In this document: one piece after another, positions 1 through 5,152 of the stretch
Numbering within the stretch: the first letter of the stretch is position 1
Layout: every line of letters starts with the position of its first letter
DNA from: Planctomycetes bacterium SM23_32
Lineage (GTDB): Bacteria > Planctomycetota > Brocadiia > SM23-32
Reading direction: 5' to 3'
Length of the DNA: 5,562 bases
NCBI GenBank assembly: GCA_001303885.1
Contig: LJUE01000175.1
Coordinates: 1 to 5,562 of the forward strand
The notes under the pieces: model-generated
The model's database searches: none
What the model was told of the DNA's origin: nothing
Seen by the model: only the letters and a program-made list of their open reading frames with translations
Position numbers and translations under genes: made by a program

Positions 1-435
1 GCCCTCGGGCGCCTCCTCGCCCGCCGGCGCCATGACGGCCGCCTCGGTCCGCTCGTTCAGAAGCGGGTCGCCGAACGGCCGCATCCCGAGGCCCCCTTCG
101 TCGGCCGTCGCGAGCGTCCCGAAGACGACGGCCGCCATGATCCCCAGCGCCAGCAGCACCAGCCCGACCGGAAGCGTCGCACGGCTCGTCATGGCGGTGT
201 CGTCGCGACGCGTGATGACCACACGCACCAGAACCACCAGCACCAGGATCTCGACCACCACCTGCGTCACCGCCAGGTCGGGCGCCCCGAGCAGCAGAAA
301 CACCAGGCTCGTGCCGAACCCCACGGCGCCGACACAGATGACGCTCGAGAGAAGATCGCGGGTCTCCACCGCAATCAACGAGCCCACCAGCATGAAACCC
401 AGAAGCACAAGAAGCAGAAGCAGGATCGGGTCCAT
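1..435 (-). CDS. MrpA C-terminal / MbhD-MbhE-like antiporter subunit (3' end outside window)
   Basis: This is the first 145 codons of a membrane protein; no stop is reached before the window edge. It starts with ATG at 435, preceded by an AAGGGG ribosome binding site 7 nt upstream. Three hydrophobic segments are visible at about residues 3-22, 30-50 and 56-75, and a fourth at about 88-110. The segment GAPDLAVTQVVVE (50-62) matches the APDLALTQ...VE signature of the MrpA C-terminal domain and the shorter MbhD form (DUF4040 type). Farther on, MRPFGDP (118-124) resembles the start of the MbhE domain, so MbhD and MbhE may be fused here as in MrpA. In Mrp antiporters and Mbh hydrogenases this region is part of the Na+/H+ translocation module in the cytoplasmic membrane. 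It follows the NuoL-like gene after a 222-bp repeat-bearing spacer on the same strand. The family call is fairly secure; whether it moves Na+ or H+ is inference. Confidence 0.8.
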   Translation of the reverse strand, partial: MDPILLLLLVLLGFMLVGSLIAVETRDLLSSVICVGAVGFGTSLVFLLLGAPDLAVTQVVVEILVLVVLVRVVITRRDDTAMTSRATLPVGLVLLALGIMAAVVFGTLATADEGGLGMRPFGDPLLNERTEAAVMAPAGEEAPEG

Positions 436-500
436 CAAGCGACCCCTTCGCGCTAAGACTGTCGCAATGTCAGTTGCACCTATGGCAAGACCAGGATGCC

Positions 501-650
501 CCGCTGCTCCCGCAGCGGGCTCGTTCCGCTGCTCCCGCAGCGGGCTCGTTCCGCTGCTCCCGCAGCGGGCTCGTTCCGCTGCTCCCGCGGCGGGCTCGTT
601 CCGCTGCTCCCGCGGCGGGCTCGTTCCGCCGCTCGCGCGGCGGGCTCGGG
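501..650 (-). repeat. Six tandem 25-bp units, each a GNRA-capped hairpin in the transcript
   Basis: Six head-to-tail units of exactly 25 bp start at 501, 526, 551, 576, 601 and 626. Units 1-3 are identical; units 4 and 5 share one change; unit 6 has several. Read on the minus strand (the gene strand), a unit is a 7-nt linker AACGAGC followed by CCGCTGC-GGGA-GCAGCGG, a perfect 7-bp stem with a four-base loop of GNRA form. In unit 6 both sides of one stem pair change (CCGCCGC/GCGGCGG, still perfect) and the loop becomes GCGA, still GNRA; its linker reads CCCGAGC. Units 4 and 5 carry one C-A mismatch on this strand. The array begins 7 bp after the stop of the NuoL-like gene and ends 65 bp before the MrpA-like gene. 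No T-run follows, so it is not a typical Rho-independent terminator. It may act as an mRNA-stabilising or processing element between cistrons; that is inference. Confidence 0.9.
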
Positions 651-657
651 TAAGGCC

Positions 658-2646
658 TCAACGCAAAGCCAGAACGACCACGAGCACCACCAGCCCAATG
701 ATCGCCCAACTCGCGTACACCCCGGCCAGCCCCGTGTGCCAGCCGCGCAGCCGCTGGACCAACACGTTGCCGTACAGGCCGGCCAGCCGATAGACGTCGA
801 ACGCACCGGCCGAGGCGTCGCCGAACGCCCAACTCAGGGCGGGAAGACGCCGAATCGTCTCGTAGAACCCGGTCCCCGAGACGTGCCAGATCGCGTCCGA
901 CGACGTGTCCTCGCCGCCCACGAAGTTCGGAACCACACGGACGCGCATCGCCCGCGCGTACAGGTACAGCAGGAAGCCGAGCGCGACGCCCACCACGATC
1001 AGCGTTGACGCCGTGGACGGCGCCCAGAGGCCCGTCGCTTTGGCGCCGCCGAGTTCCAACGCCCACGGCGTTGCCGTGATGCCCACCCGCTGGAAGCCGA
1101 CCGCGCCCGCCGCCGGCAGGATCAGCCGATCCACCGCCAGGCCGCCCCAGACGCCCAGGAAGACGCACGCCAGGGCCAGCACCGCCATGGCGATCGCCAT
1201 CGTCGGGCTCTCACGCCCCTCGTCGCCGGCCGGCACCGCCGAGCCCTTCGTGCCCAGAAAGACCGAGTGCAGCACCTTGATGAAACTCGCGAGCGTCAGG
1301 GCCGACCCGAAGACGGCGGTCACCAGGCACACCGTCGCCAGCCCCGACCCGGCGCCCAGCGCCCCGTGATAGACGAGCCACTTGGAGACGAAGCCATTCA
1401 TCGGCGGCACGCCCGAAATCGACAGCGCCGCGATGATGCAGCAGACAAACGTGACGGGCAGCATCCGGGCCAGACCGCCCAGCCGGTCCAGGTCCGTCGT
1501 GCCGGCAACCCGCTCCGCCGACCCGGCCACCAGGAACAGACAGCACTTGTAAACCGCATTATTGAGCATGTGCAGCAGGCCGCCGCAGAACGCGATCGTC
1601 GCAACGCCCTGCTGGACGGCCGTCAGTCCGCCGGCCGCCCGGCCGGCCGCCAGGATCGACGCCGCCAGCGCCATCCCGAGCACCATGTACCCCACCTGGC
1701 TGACGGCGTGGAACGCCAGCAGCCGCTTCAGGTTGTGCTGGACCATCGCCATCATCACGGCGAACAGGATCGTGCCGGCGCCGATGACCATCAGCACGCC
1801 CGCCAGGTACGCGTTGACGGCAAAGACCTCGAAGGTGATCCGGGCCAGCAGGTAGATGCCGAGGAGTTTGTCGAGCGCCGCCGGCAGCAATGCAAAGACC
1901 GTGGTGGGCGCATGCTCGCTGGCCGCCGGAATCCACGTGTGAAGCGGCATCGCCCCCGCCTTGGCCAGCGCCGCCGCCGCCATCAGCAGGTACGCCACGA
2001 CCGTCAGCGCCCGGTCCGTGCCCGCCGGCCCCGGTGCGCCTTCGCCCCCCACAAGGAGCAGCGCGTTCCCGCCGCCCTGGGCCTGGAACAGGAGCATCAC
2101 GCCCAGCAGCAGACACAGGTCGGCAAAGCCGAGGATCGCGAACGTCTTCATCGCGCCGGCCCGGCTCTGGGGCTGCCCCAGGCCGATCAAGAGGTACAGA
2201 AGGACCGTCGCCACCTCCCACGCGAGGATCAGGATCAGGAACGTGTTGGCCAGCGCCGCCGCCGTCACGGCCGACACCGTCCACAGCACCCACGCGTAGT
2301 AGACCGGAGCGCGGTCGTGCCCGGCCATCGCGCGGTAACTGTACAAGGTGACCATCAGCGCGATGCCCGACGCCGCCAGCACGATGAGGGTCGAAAGACC
2401 GTCGGCCCGGAACCGCAGGGCCAGCGTCAGCGGCCCCAGGTCGATCGGGCCTCCGGGCGGCGAGGGCGGCGGGGGAGACTGGAACATCCCGATCGCCTGC
2501 CACAGCGTCCACGCCACGGCCACGATAGCCACAACGGACGCCACGCGGCCAAGACCCGCGGGGCTCTTGCGGCCGCCCAGAATCCAGGCGGCGTAGATCA
2601 AGACCCCGGCAACCAGCGGCACTGAGATGAGCCAGATGTAGTCCAT
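658..2646 (-). CDS. NuoL/HyfB/MrpD-like proton (or sodium)-translocating membrane subunit
   Basis: This 662-residue polytopic membrane protein belongs to the NuoL/M/N-MrpA/D antiporter-like family and should conduct ions in the membrane arm of the hydrogenase complex. Roughly 14-16 hydrophobic segments are visible from residue 5 to 661. Family residues seen include a Glu in AWEVATVLLYL (E144), a Lys in ALAKAGAMPLHTWIP (K229), a Lys in LLPAALDKLLGIYLLAR (K260), HNLKRLLAFHAVSQVGYM (304-321), LLHMLNNAVYK with H359 and K367, and SISGVPPMNGFVSKW (409-423). These charged residues form the half-channels and central relay in relatives. The C-terminal part (about 515-662) includes FVGGED and GTGFYETI and ends in another membrane helix. 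Such a tail is typical of longer NuoL/HyfB forms; MbhH-type proteins are shorter. The ATG at 2646 lies 9 bp after the large-subunit stop; an AGGGG overlapping that stop sits 6 nt upstream, with AAGGAGG farther up, suggesting translational coupling. Family certain; ion specificity not readable. Confidence 0.93.
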   Translation of the reverse strand: MDYIWLISVPLVAGVLIYAAWILGGRKSPAGLGRVASVVAIVAVAWTLWQAIGMFQSPPPPSPPGGPIDLGPLTLALRFRADGLSTLIVLAASGIALMVTLYSYRAMAGHDRAPVYYAWVLWTVSAVTAAALANTFLILILAWEVATVLLYLLIGLGQPQSRAGAMKTFAILGFADLCLLLGVMLLFQAQGGGNALLLVGGEGAPGPAGTDRALTVVAYLLMAAAALAKAGAMPLHTWIPAASEHAPTTVFALLPAALDKLLGIYLLARITFEVFAVNAYLAGVLMVIGAGTILFAVMMAMVQHNLKRLLAFHAVSQVGYMVLGMALAASILAAGRAAGGLTAVQQGVATIAFCGGLLHMLNNAVYKCCLFLVAGSAERVAGTTDLDRLGGLARMLPVTFVCCIIAALSISGVPPMNGFVSKWLVYHGALGAGSGLATVCLVTAVFGSALTLASFIKVLHSVFLGTKGSAVPAGDEGRESPTMAIAMAVLALACVFLGVWGGLAVDRLILPAAGAVGFQRVGITATPWALELGGAKATGLWAPSTASTLIVVGVALGFLLYLYARAMRVRVVPNFVGGEDTSSDAIWHVSGTGFYETIRRLPALSWAFGDASAGAFDVYRLAGLYGNVLVQRLRGWHTGLAGVYASWAIIGLVVLVVVLALR

Positions 2647-2655
2647 GCCCGGCCC

Positions 2656-4410
2656 CTAAGCCTCCTTGCGCAGGCGGCGCGTCCGCTCCTGGCTGATGCG
2701 CACCATGTCGTTGAACGTACCAAGCGGCTTGCCCGTCTCGGCATCGACCAGGCGGGCCATCCGTTCGGTACACGAGTAACACGGATCGACCGACGCCAGG
2801 ATGATCGTGACGTCGGCGATGTGCTGGCCGATACACGACGCCTTGAACGACGGGATGTTGACGAAACTGGGGGCGCGGATCTTGTGCCGCACCGGCCCGG
2901 CGCCGCCGTCGCTTCGGACGTAGTGGAACGTTTCGCCTCGCGGCGCCTCGTAGCGGCTGCACCCCTCGCCCGGCGGGACGTGGTCCACGTCCACCGCAAT
3001 CGGGCCGTCGGGAATCTGGTCCACGCACTGCTCGATGATCTTGATCGCCTCGAAACACTCCAGGCACCGTACCACCGCCTTGGCGAACACGTCGCCTTGC
3101 GGCTGCGTGATGACCTCCCACTCCACCTGGTCGTAGGCGCCGTGGGGATCATCGCGGCGGACGTCGATCGGCACACCGCTGCCGCGCGCCGTCGGCCCCG
3201 TGGCGCCCCACCGCAGCGCATCCGCATAGGAGAGGACGCCCACGTTCTTCAGCCGCGCGTGCAGCACCGGATCGTCGATGACGGCCTTCGTAATCAACTC
3301 CAGGGGCGCCTTCAGCGAATCGACGGCCTTGCGGATCTCGCCGTACAGGTCGGGCGAGATATCGCGGCGGATGCCGCCGATCCGGTTGTTGGCGTAATGG
3401 ATGCGGCTGCCGGTGGTCAGTTCCAAAATGTCCATGACCGGCTCGCGGTACTTCCAAGCCCACATCCAGACGGTGTTGTAGCCGAGGAAGTGACCGGCCA
3501 GGCCGATCCAGAGCATGTGGCTGTGCAGGCGTTCGAGTTCGGCCACGATGGTCCGAAGGTACTCGGCCCGCGGCGGGGCCTGGATGCCGCAGATATCCTC
3601 GACCGCCCGGACGTACGCCCACGGGTGGCTGGCCGAGCAGATGCCGCACACCCGTTCCACGAGGAACGGCACCTGGTCCCACGTCAGGCGCGACGAGAGT
3701 TCCTCGATGCCGCGGTGGTTGTACGACGTCCGCATGTCCATATCGACGACCGTCTCGCCCTCGCAGTACAGTTGGAAGAACTCCATCTCCTCCTGAAGCG
3801 GGTGGAACGGGCCGACGTTGATGAGCGAGCGGCCGGGGCCGGGCGTCTTGGGCGTCGAGGGCGACGGCGTGACCGTCTTCGCGGGGTCGGCTGCGCCGGC
3901 CCAGTCGTCGGTCTCCCGCTTGCCCGTGCCGTCGACCTTGGGCACGTGGAACCCGCGGCGGAGCGGATACGCGCCCTCCGGCCAATCGTCGGCCAGGATC
4001 AGCCGCCGCATGTCCGGATGGCCGCGGAATTCGGCCCCCAGCAGGTCGTGCATCTCGCGCTCAATCCAGTTGCAGGCGGGCAGGTCCTGGCCGACCGAAT
4101 CGATCTCCATCGACGGACGGGCCGCCAGCGCCTTGACGGTCACCACGTAGTTCTCCGCGTCGAGGCACCAGTGGTACAGAATGTCGATGCCGTCGCGGAC
4201 ATCGATCCCCGTGACCGTCGCGAGACGGCCTTTCTGCCCCTCGAACATGATGCGCGACGCCTCGCGGATGCGGGCCGGGTCCACCCGCACCCAGCCGCGG
4301 CGCGGGTTCTGCTCCGTCACCTCCAGCACCATGCCGCCCAGCGCCGTCACGACGCGCGACAGCACGTTGCTCTCGACTTGCGCCTGCGTTGCATCTCTCA
4401 ACTCGGACAT
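2656..4410 (-). CDS. Group 4 [NiFe] hydrogenase large subunit, fused NuoC-NuoD (HycE/HyfG type)
   Basis: This 584-residue protein is the predicted catalytic subunit that interconverts 2H+ and H2 at a NiFe centre on the cytoplasmic side of the membrane. Residues about 10-157 form a NuoC-like (30 kDa) domain with the signature IEREMHDLLGAEFRGHPDMR (116-135). A Pro/Thr-rich linker (about 158-195) follows, then a NuoD-like domain from INVGPFHP (197-204). The nickel ligands are present: C255 and C258 in ERVCGICSASH, and C544 and C547 in DPCYSC. A 34-residue tail follows R550, as in HycE, where the tail is removed by a dedicated endopeptidase during maturation. The length is close to HycE (about 569). 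I chose ATG 4410 because AGGGGCAGG lies just upstream; an in-frame TTG at 4428 would add six residues but lacks a binding site. The next gene starts 9 bp downstream. The intact cysteines argue against a NuoD or a cysteine-less relative. Subgroup (4g, 4a or 4b-like) is unresolved. Confidence 0.95.
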   Translation of the reverse strand: MSELRDATQAQVESNVLSRVVTALGGMVLEVTEQNPRRGWVRVDPARIREASRIMFEGQKGRLATVTGIDVRDGIDILYHWCLDAENYVVTVKALAARPSMEIDSVGQDLPACNWIEREMHDLLGAEFRGHPDMRRLILADDWPEGAYPLRRGFHVPKVDGTGKRETDDWAGAADPAKTVTPSPSTPKTPGPGRSLINVGPFHPLQEEMEFFQLYCEGETVVDMDMRTSYNHRGIEELSSRLTWDQVPFLVERVCGICSASHPWAYVRAVEDICGIQAPPRAEYLRTIVAELERLHSHMLWIGLAGHFLGYNTVWMWAWKYREPVMDILELTTGSRIHYANNRIGGIRRDISPDLYGEIRKAVDSLKAPLELITKAVIDDPVLHARLKNVGVLSYADALRWGATGPTARGSGVPIDVRRDDPHGAYDQVEWEVITQPQGDVFAKAVVRCLECFEAIKIIEQCVDQIPDGPIAVDVDHVPPGEGCSRYEAPRGETFHYVRSDGGAGPVRHKIRAPSFVNIPSFKASCIGQHIADVTIILASVDPCYSCTERMARLVDAETGKPLGTFNDMVRISQERTRRLRKEA

Positions 4411-4414
4411 CGCA

Positions 4415-4423
4415 CCTGCCCCT
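4415..4423 (-). promoter_or_regulatory. Ribosome binding site deciding the large-subunit start
   Basis: On the minus strand this reads AGGGGCAGG. The AGGGG part ends 8 nt, and the AGG part 4 nt, before the ATG at 4410, which is good spacing for ribosome binding. The upstream in-frame TTG at 4428 is preceded by GCCAACAGTCC, with no purine-rich match, so the ATG is the preferred start. Confidence 0.6.
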
Positions 4424-4446
4424 GCCAAGGACTGTTGGCATTCCTG

Positions 4447-4469
4447 GCCCGGGTACGGCGCCCCCGGGC
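4447..4469 (-). other. Inverted repeat (7-bp stem, 9-nt loop) between small- and large-subunit genes
   Basis: GCCCGGG (4447-4453) and CCCGGGC (4463-4469) are perfect reverse complements around a 9-base loop. The structure lies in the 73-bp spacer, 14 bp after the small-subunit stop and 36 bp before the large-subunit ATG. There is no T-run after it, so termination is unlikely to be efficient. It could influence mRNA processing or relative subunit expression, or be chance in GC-rich DNA; function is inference. Confidence 0.45.
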
Positions 4470-4483
4470 GGTTGCTCCCCCAC

Positions 4484-4915
4484 CTACAGCGTGCCGAGGG
4501 CCGCAGCCGCCCCCGCGATCATCGCCTCCGGCTTCGGCGGACAGCCCGGCACGTACGCAATGATGGCGTTCGGGTCGATCTCCCGGATGACCTCGTCCAC
4601 CGGCCGGCTGAAGTGATACCCATGACGGAAGATGCCGCCCGTGCACGCACAGGACCCGATGCAGAAGACGACGCACGGCTTCGCCGTCTGCTCGTAAACG
4701 TCCTTCAGACGCGGCGCCGCCTGACGCGTGCAGCATCCGGTCACCAGCAGCGCGTCGGCGTGCCGCGGGCTGCCCACCAGGACGATGCCCAGGCGCTCGA
4801 CGTCGTAGCGCGGCGTCAGGAGTTCAAGAACCTCAATGTCGCAGTTGTTGCACGCGCCGACATTGACGTGGTACACCCACGGCGACCGTTTCAGTCCCCA
4901 GATTCCGACGCCCAT
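4484..4915 (-). CDS. NuoB/HycG/EchC-like [4Fe-4S] small subunit of group 4 hydrogenase
   Basis: This 143-residue protein matches the short small subunit of energy-converting hydrogenases, which carries the single proximal [4Fe-4S] cluster passing electrons to or from the NiFe site. The opening, SPWVYHVNVGACNNCDIEVL (11-30), is the EchC/MbhJ-like form: CxxC spacing (C22, C25) in place of the CC pair of quinone-reducing NuoB. The remaining likely ligands are C89 in CIGSCACTGG and C125 in VPGCPPKPE. YDVERLGIVLVGSPRHADALLVTG (37-60 region) is also typical. It is short because the long N-terminal flavodoxin-like and other extensions of soluble hydrogenases are absent. Five further cysteines (61, 62, 81, 85, 91) are present, an unusually high number. 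The ATG at 4915 is preceded by AGAAGGGGAAGGGC, a plausible ribosome binding site. It directly precedes the large-subunit gene, its obligate partner. Identification is firm; the role of the extra cysteines is unknown. Confidence 0.94.
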   Translation of the reverse strand: MGVGIWGLKRSPWVYHVNVGACNNCDIEVLELLTPRYDVERLGIVLVGSPRHADALLVTGCCTRQAAPRLKDVYEQTAKPCVVFCIGSCACTGGIFRHGYHFSRPVDEVIREIDPNAIIAYVPGCPPKPEAMIAGAAAALGTL

Positions 4916-4929
4916 GCCCTTCCCCTTCT

Positions 4930-5003
4930 GCCGCCTCCGTGTCTGCCTGCCGCCTGCGTGTCTGCCCGCCGCCTGCGTGTCTGCCCGCCGCCTCCCGTCT
5001 GCT
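4930..5003 (-). repeat. 19-bp GC-rich tandem repeat, about four units, upstream of small-subunit gene
   Basis: Three 19-bp units occur at 4930-4948, 4949-4967 and 4968-4986, with a shortened fourth at about 4987-5003. On the minus strand the unit is GGGCAGACACGCAGGCGGC. The two central units are identical; the one nearest the gene differs at two positions, and the distal one has lost two bases. No strong internal hairpin is seen, unlike the 25-bp array. It lies within the likely 5' leader of the small-subunit gene, ending 14 bp before its ATG. Function unknown. Confidence 0.8.
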
Positions 5004-5026
5004 CTTCTGCTACTCGGCCGGCATCC

Positions 5027-5152
5027 GAAATCTGAAATCTCAGATCTGAAATCTCAAATCCGAAATCTGAAATCTCAAATCTGAAATCTCAAATCTCAAA
5101 TCTGACATCTCAAATCTGAAATCTCAGATCTGAAATCTCAAATCTCAGACCT
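5027..5152 (-). repeat. AT-rich 7-bp tandem array, 18 units
   Basis: Eighteen consecutive 7-bp units run without a gap, most of them GAAATCT or CAAATCT on the plus strand, with variants CAGATCT, CAAATCC, GACATCT and a terminal CAGACCT. By my count 42 of 126 bases are G or C (33%), against a clearly GC-rich background. A 28-bp block (units 2-5) recurs almost exactly at units 14-17, indicating larger internal duplication. The 8-bp palindrome CAGATCTG occurs twice, 84 bp apart. The array abuts, and by one base overlaps, the stop codon of the NuoH-like gene, so it belongs to the spacer before the small-subunit gene. It could be a replication-slippage array, a protein-binding site or a bendable/unwinding element; no function can be assigned from sequence. 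Confidence 0.9.

Noticed and set aside
436..500. Possible promoter before the MrpA-like gene (TTGCCA and CTGACA as -35 candidates)
   Set aside because: No -10-like hexamer sits at a suitable distance on the minus strand; a match this weak is not supportable.
501..650. CRISPR array
   Set aside because: The units are directly contiguous with 7-bp near-constant linkers; there are no unique spacers and no cas genes.
501..650. Rho-independent terminator after the NuoL-like gene
   Set aside because: Strong hairpins are present, but no T-run follows any of them on the minus strand; the next unit begins after AACGAGC or, at the end, GGCATCC.
470..1168. Minus- and plus-strand open frames through the 25-bp array encoding repeated Ala/Gly/Arg/Ser peptides
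   Set aside because: The 25-bp unit is not a multiple of three, so the peptide only cycles through all frames; these frames overlap the well-supported NuoL-like gene in other frames and have no recognisable domain.
1267..2625. Long plus-strand open frame (452 codons) opposite the NuoL-like gene
   Set aside because: Composition is Arg/Gln/His-rich with no family signature, as expected for the antisense of a hydrophobic GC-rich gene.
2821..4563. Long plus-strand open frame (580 codons) opposite the large-subunit gene
   Set aside because: It is antisense to a gene with clear catalytic motifs, lacks recognisable domains and runs across the end of that gene and the spacer.
5021..5084. A plus-strand reading frame through the AT-rich array giving SEISDLKSQIRNLKSQI, which looks like a coiled coil
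   Set aside because: Three 7-bp units make 21 bp or seven residues, so any such array mimics a protein heptad by arithmetic. The frame begins antisense to the small-subunit gene and stops inside the array.
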